DNA of 64,000 nucleotides from Bacteroidales bacterium (lineage in GTDB: Bacteria > Bacteroidota > Bacteroidia > Bacteroidales > P3). The DNA is taken from the NCBI GenBank assembly GCA_017480185.1, contig JAFVBC010000008.1, forward strand, positions 50,889 to 114,888, read 5' to 3'. Both the position numbers and the translations under genes were made by a program. Of the stretch, positions 54,562-63,655 are shown piece by piece. Below the pieces are notes generated by a model. It saw nothing but the letters and a program-made list of their open reading frames with translations, searched no databases and was not told where the DNA came from. Positions within the stretch are counted from its first letter, which is position 1; each line of letters opens with the position of its first letter.

Positions 54562-54580
54562 CTGATTTTCTTGATTTTTG

Positions 54581-54588
54581 TATTTTTG
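54581..54588 (+). promoter_or_regulatory. Promoter -7 box (TATTTTTG) for recX-DUF3078
   Basis: TATTTTTG, 22 bases before ATG 54611, back to back with the nadB promoter. Confidence 0.6.
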
Positions 54589-54610
54589 CAAAGCGAATAG
54601 ATATTGCATA

Positions 54611-55096
54611 ATGGCCGATAACCCCTTTACATCCAACCTGCAACAAGCTGCATTGCTGCAACGTGCTGTGGCTTGGTGTGTGTCTGCAGAGAGAACGAGT
54701 CATGATGCAGTAGAACACCTTTGTCAGTGGGGGGCAGAGTCTGCTGATGCAGTATTGATAGTTAGATGGCTTGAAGAAGAAGGGTATATTGACGATGCAC
54801 GCTATGCCAAACACTATAGCGAGAGTAAGGTCTTGTGGCATGGGTGGGGACGGAAAAAAGTGACTTTCAACCTACGCAGCAAGGGGATTTCGAGTGCAAT
54901 CATTGCGGATGCACTTGAGGCCATAGACGAGACTACATACCTTGAGACTGCAACAAAGGTTGCCAAGGCAAAATGGCACACTTTGATGGCGTTACCGTAT
55001 GAACAACGTATGGTTCGCATAAAGGCTTTTCTCGCCCAAAGGGGGTTTACAATGCAAGAAATTTATCAAACAATAACAAATCTTAATAGCAAATGA
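54611..55096 (+). CDS. recX: Regulatory protein RecX
   Basis: Small helical protein that inhibits RecA filament growth. 161 residues with the RecX three-helix repeats: WLEEEGYIDDARYAKHYSESKVLWHGWGRKKV and LRSKGISSAIIADAL. Start set at ATG 54611; the upstream TTG frame begins before the promoter. recA is not adjacent. It overlaps the DUF3078 gene by four bases (ATGA). Confidence 0.88.
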   Translation: MADNPFTSNLQQAALLQRAVAWCVSAERTSHDAVEHLCQWGAESADAVLIVRWLEEEGYIDDARYAKHYSESKVLWHGWGRKKVTFNLRSKGISSAIIADALEAIDETTYLETATKVAKAKWHTLMALPYEQRMVRIKAFLAQRGFTMQEIYQTITNLNSK

Positions 55097-56220
55097 AAAA
55101 ACAATCACTATTTGTTGTCGTTGCTGCATTGTTGGTTGTTGTATGTGGCAACCGAGCAGTTGCACAAGACGAGACTCCTGCTCCCGAAGTGCAAAAACCA
55201 CGTGGTACGTGGTCAACAAGTACTACGCCAGCGTTGAAGATTAGCGAAACTATGTTCAACAACTGGTCATCAAGTGGTAATTCTCAAATCACAGTACTGG
55301 GAACTTTCTTTGGAAATTACAAGTATACACACGCAAAATATGTGTGGGATAATATTGCCGATTTGGCTTATGGCTATGCTTGGCAAGATCTTGATAACTC
55401 GTCAATAGACTCTGTCGGTGGACTTTTTGAGAGTCGCCGCAAAAGCGCTGATAAAATTGACCTGACTTCTTCCTTGACCTTCAAGCTATTTAAGGATTGG
55501 GGCGCCAATGCGACGGCTAACCTCAAAACCCAGTTTGGGAATGGATATGAATATACTGGGGTTGGCTCAGAAGCCGAAGATACCAAGGAAAAAGTGAGCG
55601 GTTTTATGTCTCCAGCTTACCTCACTACAGCCATTTCCTTTGAGTTGAAGCGTAGCACATGGTCGGTTTCAGCATCTTTCCTAACAGGAAAAACCACGTT
55701 TGTGATAGATGATAGCCTCATTGTGCATGGTAAAAACTATGGTGTGGTTCAAGATGATGATTTTAAAGTTGAGGATCCTGGTACATATAGTAAAATCAAC
55801 AATGTCTATTTTGCACTGGGTAGTTACATCAAAGCCATGTACTTGAAGAAAGATATTCTTCCGAACCTCGACCTTTATGCACGTGCCGAACTTTTCTACG
55901 ACTATCGTAAGCCGAAAAACATGTCTTGGGACGACCATTCAAAATCGAAATACACTTTTGCTACTACTGCCGATGGTGATCAAGTTGAGGATTGGAGCGA
56001 CCTTGATCGTAAAGGGTGGTTGGCTCGCCGTGCCTTTGAAACTGACCTCGATTTCGAGGTAAAATTGGATTACCGCCTGTCGAGTCACATTTCTGCTAAC
56101 TTGGCAGTGAACCTCAAGTGGGACACTGACTTTAGTGGCATTGGCAAATGGGGCCATTGGCAAATCTACCAAATGGCAGGTGTGCAGGTGTTCTTCAACT
56201 GGAAAACGCCAAAGGTATGA
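55093..56220 (+). CDS. DUF3078 outer-membrane protein
   Basis: 375-residue exported protein. Signal peptide ending VAQ (near residue 25), then ALKISETMFNNWSSSGNSQ, the hallmark of DUF3078, and many amphipathic strands, consistent with an outer-membrane beta barrel. The function of the family is not established. It is co-transcribed with recX by ATGA overlap, and ends at a terminator. Confidence 0.85.
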   Translation: MKKQSLFVVVAALLVVVCGNRAVAQDETPAPEVQKPRGTWSTSTTPALKISETMFNNWSSSGNSQITVLGTFFGNYKYTHAKYVWDNIADLAYGYAWQDLDNSSIDSVGGLFESRRKSADKIDLTSSLTFKLFKDWGANATANLKTQFGNGYEYTGVGSEAEDTKEKVSGFMSPAYLTTAISFELKRSTWSVSASFLTGKTTFVIDDSLIVHGKNYGVVQDDDFKVEDPGTYSKINNVYFALGSYIKAMYLKKDILPNLDLYARAELFYDYRKPKNMSWDDHSKSKYTFATTADGDQVEDWSDLDRKGWLARRAFETDLDFEVKLDYRLSSHISANLAVNLKWDTDFSGIGKWGHWQIYQMAGVQVFFNWKTPKV

Positions 56221-56235
56221 TCATTTTCAAATATT

Positions 56236-56275
56236 ACACATGCGGCCAGGCCATCTGCTTGGCCGCATGTGTTTA
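56236..56275 (+). terminator. Intrinsic terminator after the DUF3078 gene
   Basis: 13-bp perfect stem ACACATGCGGCCA / TGGCCGCATGTGT with an 11-base loop and a short T-run. Confidence 0.85.
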
Positions 56276-56403
56276 TATTAGTTGGGCTAAATTTATCCAA
56301 TCTATCCATGTGTGTAACTTCTACTTGAAATGATGAACTATCTTCCTTTCAAGTGGCAGAATAGTTGCCGACGCAAGGACTGCAAAAGTGATGTGAAGAA
56401 ATA

Positions 56404-57195
56404 TCAGATGAATGTAAGAATTACACTATCATCAATGTGTAAATTCATACTTTCAGCTAAAGAATGTTCACGTATTGCCAATTCAAGAACTCCTGTGGCT
56501 GAAACCGTGAGACAAATGCGGTGGCGTAGAGCATTGTTTGTGGATGCGCTATAATAGCCTAAACTGATTTGGTCAACTGTTTGGTTAAATAGCGTCAGTC
56601 GAAATTTGCGTCCGTTACGCAACTGCTCAAACTCGCGGTATGTCATGCCGAGATAGCAGTTCCCATAGGTGTCAATATACTGGATGAATATGCGATAGTT
56701 TTCGCCCACCTGCACATAGTTGCTCAACATTCGGTTGACCAATTGTGTGTGCGTAACGCCAAGTTGGTTAAACGGGGTACCTTGACACAGAGCAATGGCA
56801 GCACGCGTAAGGGAAGTCAGCGCTGCAAAGTTCTGGAATACGTTTTCTTGCATTGGCAATGCCACCACTGTGCGACTTTCTGGAGGAAATAGCAATGAGG
56901 GTAACCCATCATCGGCCATAAGAAAAAACTGACCTTTATTTTCTATGGCTATATATGGGTGTTCAGAACTAACGTTGGCTGATAGATCTATAATGTGCAC
57001 CGTACCTGGAGGGAATCCAGTCAATGCATTGCGAATTATAAAAGACTGGGCAATAATGTCGTAGGTGGCAACATGGTGTGCTATATCAACGACATGAACA
57101 TCGTCTATGGATCCATACAGCATCCCCTTTACTTTGCCAGCAAAGAAGTCACTGTCGCCCCAGTTTGTGGTCAACGTAACGATGTGCCTACTCAT
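56404..57195 (-). CDS. SAM hydroxide adenosyltransferase (DUF62/SAM hydrolase)
   Basis: 263-residue member of the SAM-dependent chlorinase/fluorinase superfamily, whose common members hydrolyse SAM to adenosine and methionine. Motifs: VTLTTNWGDSDFFAGKVKG, DIAHHVATYDIIAQSFIIR, FPPGTVHIIDLS and the ADDGLPS block. No halogenase-type chloride loop was recognised, so hydrolysis is the likely activity. Promoter box TAACTTTG ends 8 bases before the ATG. Convergent with DUF3078, divergent from sufC. Confidence 0.88.
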   Translation of the reverse strand: MSRHIVTLTTNWGDSDFFAGKVKGMLYGSIDDVHVVDIAHHVATYDIIAQSFIIRNALTGFPPGTVHIIDLSANVSSEHPYIAIENKGQFFLMADDGLPSLLFPPESRTVVALPMQENVFQNFAALTSLTRAAIALCQGTPFNQLGVTHTQLVNRMLSNYVQVGENYRIFIQYIDTYGNCYLGMTYREFEQLRNGRKFRLTLFNQTVDQISLGYYSASTNNALRHRICLTVSATGVLELAIREHSLAESMNLHIDDSVILTFI

Positions 57196-57203
57196 TTCGA
57201 GTG

Positions 57204-57211
57204 CAAAGTTA
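57204..57211 (-). promoter_or_regulatory. Promoter -7 box (TAACTTTG) for the SAM hydrolase
   Basis: Minus-strand TAACTTTG, only 8 bases before the ATG, suggesting a near-leaderless mRNA. Confidence 0.6.
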
Positions 57212-57281
57212 CGTTTTTTTATTGGTTGAAAGTGTTCATAGCAAACGGTAGAGTCTGCATGTATTTGTATGAAAAAAGACG

Positions 57282-57289
57282 TATATTTG
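57282..57289 (+). promoter_or_regulatory. Promoter -7 box (TATATTTG) for sufC-sufD
   Basis: TATATTTG, 63 bases before the sufC ATG. It makes sufC the first gene of its unit. Confidence 0.6.
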
Positions 57290-57352
57290 CGCGTTAGAGT
57301 TGGCCTTTGGTCATATACAAAATAGTTTGAAAAATAAGCATATACGCAGAAA

Positions 57353-58108
57353 ATGTCGTTATTGTCGGTTCGTAATTTGCATGCCTCTATAGGTGAGCGA
57401 GAAATATTGAAAGGAGTGAATCTCGAAATTAATGCTGGTGAGGTTCACGCCATCATGGGTCCCAATGGCAATGGCAAAAGCACTTTGGCAGGTGTCATTG
57501 CTGGCAATCCAAAGTACACCGTCACAGGTGGCGAGGTTATTTACAAAGGTAAGAATATCCTTGACATGCCCGTTGATGTGAGGGCAGCAGAGGGCTTGTT
57601 TCTTGGATTTCAGTATCCAGTTGAGATACCAGGCGTAAGCATAGTCAACTTTATGCGCACCGCTATTAACGAGCAGCGCAAGTATCGAGGCCTTGACCCT
57701 TTAAGTGGGAGTGAATTTCTCAAACTGATGGATGAAAAAAAGAAAGTGGTTGAAATGACCTCTAACTTGGCAAATAGGTCGGTGAATGAGGGTTTTAGTG
57801 GTGGTGAAAAGAAAAAGAACGAGATTTTCCAAATGGCAATGCTTAATCCTACGCTGGCTATATTGGATGAGACCGATTCTGGTCTTGATATTGATGCATT
57901 GCGCATTGTGGCTGGTGGAGTAACCAAGTTGCGTCGTACTGATAATGCCACCGTGGTTATAACACACTATCAGCGTTTGCTTGACTTTATTGTACCCGAC
58001 TTTGTGCATGTACTGTTTGAGGGTAAGATAGTCAAAACAGGACCGAAAGAGTTGGCTCTGGAATTGGAAGAAAAGGGCTACGACTGGATTAAAGCCGAGC
58101 AGCAATGA
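57353..58108 (+). CDS. sufC: Fe-S cluster assembly ATPase SufC
   Basis: ABC-type ATPase of the SUF scaffold SufBCD. 251 residues with Walker A GPNGNGKSTL, the SufC-specific GNPKYTVTGGEV, signature FSGGEKKKNEI and Walker B LAILDETDSGLDI. ATG start, stop overlapping sufD by four bases. The scaffold partner sufB, usually directly upstream, is absent; upstream is the divergent SAM hydrolase. Confidence 0.97.
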   Translation: MSLLSVRNLHASIGEREILKGVNLEINAGEVHAIMGPNGNGKSTLAGVIAGNPKYTVTGGEVIYKGKNILDMPVDVRAAEGLFLGFQYPVEIPGVSIVNFMRTAINEQRKYRGLDPLSGSEFLKLMDEKKKVVEMTSNLANRSVNEGFSGGEKKKNEIFQMAMLNPTLAILDETDSGLDIDALRIVAGGVTKLRRTDNATVVITHYQRLLDFIVPDFVHVLFEGKIVKTGPKELALELEEKGYDWIKAEQQ

Positions 58109-59031
58109 TAAGACGCGACAAACAACCTGATGTGTGGCACGATAGTTGGCTTCCTTTGACCGATGATATTACTGTGCAGGTGTTAGCCGAAGGGCAAAAG
58201 ATGCGTGTCGTAGTGTGTGATGAGCCATGGCTATCAGAACTAACCGGTGTCGGCTGCATCTCATCAAGTCAGGCAGAACAACTGCATTTCAATTTGCAGA
58301 ATGCAGCCCAATTGGAAATCTACAGATTGCAGACGCCCTCATCGCCCACAATCTCGCAAACGCTTTTACGTGTTGATATGCAGTCTGAAGCTCGGTTGCA
58401 AGCATGTGTGATAACGCTTGGTGGTGAACATGTGAGGAATAGCATTGAAGTGCGTATGCATGGTCAAGGTGCAGAAGTAGAGATTGGTGGACTATATTTA
58501 ATGGATCGCGACCAGCAGTGCGACAACTACGTTTTCGTTGAGCATGCTGCTCCTAACTGCAATAGCACGGAGTTGTATAAAGGTATTCTTGACGATGCTG
58601 CGCGTGGACGGTTCAATGGCCATGTCCTGGTACAAGAAGGTGCCTGTAAAACCAACGCTAATCAAACAAGCCGTGGTATATTATTAACCGATAAGGCTCA
58701 TATTGATGCACGCCCATTTCTCGAAATCTACAACGATGACGTGAAGTGTTCGCATGGTAGCACGATAGGGCAACTTGATGCCGATGCCCTATTTTATATG
58801 CAAACACGAGGCATTAGTCAGCGTACGGCCATGACTATGCTCAGTTATGCTTTCTGCGATGAAGTAGTAGCCATGATAGGAGTTGAAGAACTTCGCAACA
58901 CAGTAGCCGATATGGTAAAAAAACGCCTACATGGTGAGTTGACTACATCGTGCGATGAATGCGCCATTAAGTGCAGTTCACCATGCAATGGGGCCGATTC
59001 AAATTTCGTGATAGATCCATCACGATTATAA
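58105..59031 (+). CDS. sufD: Fe-S cluster assembly protein SufD (short, Cys-rich tail)
   Basis: SufBD-family scaffold component, 308 residues, shorter than typical SufD (around 420-450) at the N-terminus. The right-handed beta-helix core and the conserved end GRFNGHVLVQEGACKTNANQTSRGILLTDKAHIDARPFLEIYNDDVKCSHGSTIGQLDADALFYMQTRGI are clear; the split between core and end is conventional. After this comes an extra tail CDECAIKCSSPC with the spacing C-x2-C-x3-C-x3-C. sufS and sufB are not in the window. Confidence 0.92.
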   Translation: MIRRDKQPDVWHDSWLPLTDDITVQVLAEGQKMRVVVCDEPWLSELTGVGCISSSQAEQLHFNLQNAAQLEIYRLQTPSSPTISQTLLRVDMQSEARLQACVITLGGEHVRNSIEVRMHGQGAEVEIGGLYLMDRDQQCDNYVFVEHAAPNCNSTELYKGILDDAARGRFNGHVLVQEGACKTNANQTSRGILLTDKAHIDARPFLEIYNDDVKCSHGSTIGQLDADALFYMQTRGISQRTAMTMLSYAFCDEVVAMIGVEELRNTVADMVKKRLHGELTTSCDECAIKCSSPCNGADSNFVIDPSRL

Positions 59032-59048
59032 AGCAGGGTAATCGATAA

Positions 59049-60935
59049 GTGAGTACCATTGCCAATTTAGCATCAGGTGTTCGTGTGTTGTATGTACTCA
59101 CATTACTGATGCTTGTAGGCATAGGAAACCACGCGTTGGTAGCACAAGATGGTGTTTGTGGTGTGAAAGTAAAAGCAAAAGACCATCCTTTGTTCAACGA
59201 CGCCTTGACCTCATATTCCCAAAAACAGTATGGCAAGTCTGCTCAGTTATTTAGAAAGTTAGCCCAACGTAATAGCAAAGTTGCTGCAGTACAGTTCTGG
59301 CTGGGCATGAACGCTGTAAGAGATGGATTCAATGTAACTGGTGTACGACGTTACTTCTCAAAATGTATTGAACTCTGCCCAGAATATCCTCACCCGTTGG
59401 CTCACTATTATATGGCTTTGATATACTATACCGACGAGAGGTATGAAGAGGCTGTGGATCAACTGGAGACATATTTTCAAATTGCAAATAATAATGATGA
59501 CAAAGAGGTAGTGGCGGTATATGAAGAAGCCTCAAACTATCTTTATTGGTCACAATTCCTTGCTGATGCACACCTTAATGCTGTGCCGTTTGAACCATAT
59601 GTAGTTAAAGGTTTGAGTAGCGAACACGACGAGATGATGCCCTACATAACATGCAATGGTGAAGAGGCTTTTTTTCTACGTCGCTTGCCCCAAAAAAGCG
59701 AGGTTACGTTCTATGCCCGTGAAATGGAAGAAACCATGTGGCAACTTTGCAGTAGTAAGCTTGAAGATGGTACGTTTAGTAAGGGAATGCCACTACCGGC
59801 CCCCTTTAATAGTGGTTTGCCAGAGGGGAATGTTAGCCTCACTGCTGATGGTAATACACTGTATTATTCTGTCATCACCAGCAGTGGCGGTTATTCCAAT
59901 AGCGATATATACTGTGTTCGACGGGTGAATGGCAAGTGGAAGAAGGCAGAAAATTTGGGACCGCAGGTAAACGGTGAGCACTCTTGGGAATCGCAGCCTT
60001 CAATCACACCCGATGGAAATACCCTTTATTTTGCTTCAAACCGAAAGGGGGGACTTGGTGGTACTGATATTTGGCGGTGCAGGAAACTGAAAAATGGTGA
60101 TTGGAGTCGCCCGGAAAATTTAGGGTCGGCGGTGAATACGCGTGGTAATGAGCGTTGCCCATTTATCCACGCCGATGGCCACACTCTATATTTCGCTTCG
60201 GATGGCTGGCAAGGCTTCGGTGGATACGATTTTTACTTCACCAATGTAAACGATTCCGATGCAAATAGACCTGTGAATCTTGGCTTACCAATCAATACTG
60301 AGGACAACGAGTTATCCCTTGGTGTGATGCCAAATGGACGTGAAGCTTATTATGCAAGCAAGCCGAGTGGCGCAAAAAGTAGCGATGTGAGGATGTTTGA
60401 TCTGTATCCTGCGGCGCGAGGCAATGCTATGACATTTCATCGATTTGTAGTGAAAGGCGACATACTCCCTCAAAAAACAACGGTTAGTTATGGTCGAGGA
60501 ATGAGGGCAAATTATACAACCGATACGTGCCACGGTAGCATATCGGTTATGCTACCAGCTAATGAGTCGAGTGTTGTAGCTATGATTGCCGATGGTGCCA
60601 CGCCTTTAGTAATGCGGTTTGATGGTGGAAAAAGAGTGGGGATAGACTCACTTGAAGACACCGTAATGCTGTTCCCAATTACTACAGACACAGCGTATCC
60701 CATGACGATTGAATTTCAACCGGGAGATAGGCTCTCAGAGGGCGACGAGGCAGTTGTCGCAGCTTACGTGGCTTATTTATTAGACCACCCACAACTGCAC
60801 ATCGAGGTGGCTTGCCCTCGGTCTACGCAGGCCAAAGCAATAGTCGATTATATGCTGAAAATGCATCTGCGAAGAGAACGCCTATCGTATCGTGGGGGAA
60901 CTGATGTAAAACGACCTCAATTCATCTTGAAATGA
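59049..60935 (+). CDS. TPR/PD40 outer-membrane protein with OmpA-like end (PorE-like)
   Basis: 628-residue exported protein with a GTG start and signal peptide (to about VAQ, residue 34). A TPR region (about 50-170) is followed by four or five PD40/WD40-like beta-propeller blades (e.g. SITPDGNTLYFASNRKGG, FIHADGHTLYFASDGWQG, GVMPNGREAYYASKPSGA), a beta region, and a short degenerate OmpA-like end. This order matches PorE, a peptidoglycan-linking T9SS component, and T9SS cargoes occur here, but a lipobox Cys is not clear and the OmpA motif is weak. It overlaps the ABC exporter gene (ATGA). Confidence 0.75.
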   Translation: MSTIANLASGVRVLYVLTLLMLVGIGNHALVAQDGVCGVKVKAKDHPLFNDALTSYSQKQYGKSAQLFRKLAQRNSKVAAVQFWLGMNAVRDGFNVTGVRRYFSKCIELCPEYPHPLAHYYMALIYYTDERYEEAVDQLETYFQIANNNDDKEVVAVYEEASNYLYWSQFLADAHLNAVPFEPYVVKGLSSEHDEMMPYITCNGEEAFFLRRLPQKSEVTFYAREMEETMWQLCSSKLEDGTFSKGMPLPAPFNSGLPEGNVSLTADGNTLYYSVITSSGGYSNSDIYCVRRVNGKWKKAENLGPQVNGEHSWESQPSITPDGNTLYFASNRKGGLGGTDIWRCRKLKNGDWSRPENLGSAVNTRGNERCPFIHADGHTLYFASDGWQGFGGYDFYFTNVNDSDANRPVNLGLPINTEDNELSLGVMPNGREAYYASKPSGAKSSDVRMFDLYPAARGNAMTFHRFVVKGDILPQKTTVSYGRGMRANYTTDTCHGSISVMLPANESSVVAMIADGATPLVMRFDGGKRVGIDSLEDTVMLFPITTDTAYPMTIEFQPGDRLSEGDEAVVAAYVAYLLDHPQLHIEVACPRSTQAKAIVDYMLKMHLRRERLSYRGGTDVKRPQFILK

Positions 60936-62752
60936 AGCCAATATTCAGAGTTTTTACCTACTTGAAATACTTTCCTCTGCAGATTGTGTTGAATGTTTTT
61001 TTTAACATACTACACATCATTTTTAATCTTGGATCTTATGTGCTAATTGTGCCTTTTGTTCAGTTGATGTTTGGTATGAGCGAGGTGAGTGATGTTGAAC
61101 CAGAGTTTGCTTTCAACCAGCACCAATTGGCCGATTGGGCATTTTGGCATCTTGAACAATACAAATCCAGCCTTGGAATGTGGCGTTGCCTTCTTATTGT
61201 TGGTGCTGGATATTTGGCTTGTTCTTTTTTGAGCAATCTTTTTCGCTACCTTGGTATGGTGTTTTTGGCTGCCATAAGAAATGGATTGGTGGAGCGACTA
61301 CGCAACGATATTTACCACAAGGTTACAGTGTTACCAGTATCATTCTTCAGTGGTTCTCGTCGGGGCGACCTTATAAGTCGTATGGCAAATGACCTGTTCG
61401 ACATAGAGTGGAGCGTGTTTAGCACCATGCAGTCGCTTGTTAAAGACCCAATAAATGTTATCGTCTTCAGCGCCACGCTACTCTTTGTTTCCTGGCGGCT
61501 ATTTGTGCTTTTCTTAATAGTGTTGCCAGTAGGAGTGTGGATGATTGCTAAAATTGGTAAGGGCTTGAAAAGAACTTCACAGAGAGGACAGTCGGTATTA
61601 GGCTCGCTATTTGCCTATCTTGATGAGACAATTTCAAACATAAGAACGGTGAAACTCTTTGGAAGAGAGGCAAGGATGATGGAACAGTTTGAGAAGTTGA
61701 ATGGTGAGTATAAGACCACGATGATAGGTGTTGCAAAGAGAAAAGAGTTGTCGAGTCCACTGTCGGAGGTGCTTGGCACTCTGGCACTTGTTTTTATTTT
61801 GATAATTGGAGGGTGGCAAGTAATAGACGGTTATATTCTCCCGTCAATATTTATTTTCTTCGTTCTTATTTTTGCTCGTCTCATTCCGCCCATTCAGGCC
61901 ATGGTTAGGGCATACAACAACTTGCTAAAAGGAAGTGCGTCGGCTGCAAGATTTCTGGAAATACTTGATGCCGATGAGGTTATTGTTCAAGACAGCGATG
62001 CTGTTCAGATTGAGGAGTTTAATGATAGTATAGAGTTATGTAATGTTGGTTTCGCTTACAAGGAAGGTGAGAAAGTGTTGCGGGATATAAACCTCTCTAT
62101 AAAGAAAGGACAAATGATTGCCCTTGTAGGGAGGTCGGGTGCAGGAAAGAGCACATTGGCCGATCTATTGCCACGCTTTTACGATGTTACAACGGGACGA
62201 GTTGAGTTTGATGGTGTTGATATAAAAAGGCTTGACATAAATTCGCTACGTAGCAAGTTTGGCATTGTGGCGCAGGATTGTATTCTGTTTAATGATACTA
62301 TTGCAAACAATATATCATTTGGTTCAAATCATTATTCTCAAGCGGAAATAGAGAGTGCGGCCAAAGTTGCTTATGCTCACCAATTTATAGAAGAACTGCC
62401 CGATGGGTACAACACCATAGTAGGGGATAGGGGTGTTACGCTGTCGGGTGGTCAGCGGCAACGCATAAGTATAGCGCGTGCTGTGTTACGCAACCCACCC
62501 TGTCTGATTCTTGACGAGGCTACATCAGCTCTTGATTCCGAGGCCGAAGCCGAAGTGCAACGGGGTCTATCTGCATTGATGAAAGGCAGAACCACTGTGG
62601 TTATTGCTCATCGTCTTTCAACAATACGACATGCCGACATGATCGTAGTTGTTGACGATGGTCGGATTGTTGAGCGTGGTACACATGAACAGCTAATAGA
62701 TTTGAATGGTATATATAAGAAGATGGTAGACTCGCAGTCGTTTACTCAATGA
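60932..62752 (+). CDS. ABC transporter, fused permease and ATPase (MsbA-like)
   Basis: 606-residue half-transporter: six N-terminal helices, then an ABC domain with Walker A GRSGAGKSTLADLL, signature LSGGQRQRISIARAVL, Walker B CLILDEATSALDSEAE and the H-loop AHRLST. Intracellular loop SRRGDLISRMANDLFDIEWSV is typical of MsbA/LmrA-like exporters. Substrate could be lipid A, other lipids or drugs. ATG start; followed by a lipoprotein gene after one base. Confidence 0.9.
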   Translation: MKPIFRVFTYLKYFPLQIVLNVFFNILHIIFNLGSYVLIVPFVQLMFGMSEVSDVEPEFAFNQHQLADWAFWHLEQYKSSLGMWRCLLIVGAGYLACSFLSNLFRYLGMVFLAAIRNGLVERLRNDIYHKVTVLPVSFFSGSRRGDLISRMANDLFDIEWSVFSTMQSLVKDPINVIVFSATLLFVSWRLFVLFLIVLPVGVWMIAKIGKGLKRTSQRGQSVLGSLFAYLDETISNIRTVKLFGREARMMEQFEKLNGEYKTTMIGVAKRKELSSPLSEVLGTLALVFILIIGGWQVIDGYILPSIFIFFVLIFARLIPPIQAMVRAYNNLLKGSASAARFLEILDADEVIVQDSDAVQIEEFNDSIELCNVGFAYKEGEKVLRDINLSIKKGQMIALVGRSGAGKSTLADLLPRFYDVTTGRVEFDGVDIKRLDINSLRSKFGIVAQDCILFNDTIANNISFGSNHYSQAEIESAAKVAYAHQFIEELPDGYNTIVGDRGVTLSGGQRQRISIARAVLRNPPCLILDEATSALDSEAEAEVQRGLSALMKGRTTVVIAHRLSTIRHADMIVVVDDGRIVERGTHEQLIDLNGIYKKMVDSQSFTQ

Positions 62753-62753
62753 T

Positions 62754-63137
62754 ATGAAAAAGATATTATTTATAAGCCTTGCACTTGCAATGTTGCAATC
62801 GTGTGGTAGTAGCACAAAGGAAATAGGCCATGTGGCGCAGGGCTACCTTGAGGCTATGGGTAATTATAAATTCGATGATGCCATTAACTTTGCATCAAAG
62901 GAAACCCGAGAGATAACCATCCCAGCAGTTATACTGTTTGTGGATAATTCATTGGATAGTGCTTACATAAACAACAACACTCCCGCAAAAATTCATATCA
63001 AGGATATTCTTGTCTCGGGAGATAGTACTGCAAAAGTTGTTTACAAGAAAACCACACCCCGTAGGTCGTATACAGACACTTTGAACATGGTATATTCTGT
63101 CGATGAGGGGTGGCGTGCCAATGTACTTCTAAAGTAA
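62754..63137 (+). CDS. Small lipoprotein with NTF2-like domain (paralogue 1)
   Basis: 127-residue lipoprotein: lipobox LQSC (Cys at about 17), then VAQGYLEAMGNYKFDDAINFAS, a pattern of DUF4878/NTF2-like lipoproteins, and a beta-rich end. It is clearly homologous to the next, oppositely transcribed gene. Unknown role; it follows the ABC exporter by one base and could act with it. Confidence 0.8.
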   Translation: MKKILFISLALAMLQSCGSSTKEIGHVAQGYLEAMGNYKFDDAINFASKETREITIPAVILFVDNSLDSAYINNNTPAKIHIKDILVSGDSTAKVVYKKTTPRRSYTDTLNMVYSVDEGWRANVLLK

Positions 63138-63145
63138 GAGCGCCT

Positions 63146-63586
63146 TTAGTGTAGGGTGACGGTATCTGCTTCGGGCGGTATTTCTGTGCCGGGTGCAGGT
63201 GTTATCACAACATGTGCTTTCCATCCCGATTCCTGCATGCGCATAGACAGCTTCCCTTTACCAGTACGAATGGGTGTCTTTTTCCAGAAATAAACAATGG
63301 CGCTGGAGTCGGTTGTAAATACCGTAGAGTCTATTCCAACGGTAGCAGGTTTGTTCTTTTCTATTTCCAACGAGTCGGTTACAGGGAGCAAGACGTATTT
63401 GTAATAAAACAAGGTGCTCTTTTGAGTTGCTTCGTCGGCAAAATAAGCTGCTTTGTCGAAGTCGTAGTCGGCGGTTGCCTCCAAGTAGCCTCGTGCAACC
63501 TTATTCACTTTTCGTTCCTCTGTTGAGCACGAAGTAGTGAGGGTAAGGAATGTCAATAGAGTAATGACTATTATTGATGCTTTCAT
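63146..63586 (-). CDS. Small lipoprotein with NTF2-like domain (paralogue 2)
   Basis: 146-residue lipoprotein: lipobox TTSC (Cys at about 20), then VARGYLEATADYDFDKAAYFAD. The alignment with paralogue 1 runs almost end to end (VAxGYLEA, NxPA, DSxAxVxxxKxTPxR, GWxAxV), with an added Pro/Glu-rich tail. Convergent with paralogue 1, 8 bases between stops. Confidence 0.8.
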   Translation of the reverse strand: MKASIIVITLLTFLTLTTSCSTEERKVNKVARGYLEATADYDFDKAAYFADEATQKSTLFYYKYVLLPVTDSLEIEKNKPATVGIDSTVFTTDSSAIVYFWKKTPIRTGKGKLSMRMQESGWKAHVVITPAPGTEIPPEADTVTLH

Positions 63587-63601
63587 GTGCAGGTAAAAAA
63601 A

Positions 63602-63635
63602 GGTTCGAGTTAGGATATAATCCGTAACTCGAACC
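63602..63635 (-). terminator. Intrinsic terminator of the right-edge gene
   Basis: 11-bp perfect stem GGTTCGAGTTA / TAACTCGAACC with a 12-base loop; on the minus strand it is followed by TTTTTTT. It lies 20 bases beyond the stop at 63656. Confidence 0.8.
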
Positions 63636-63655
63636 CATTATTTGTAATTGAAGAC

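Noticed and set aside
56330-56554. Short plus-strand frame after the DUF3078 terminator
   Set aside because: It overlaps the 3' end of the SAM hydrolase by about 150 bases, has no promoter box and no signal or family match.
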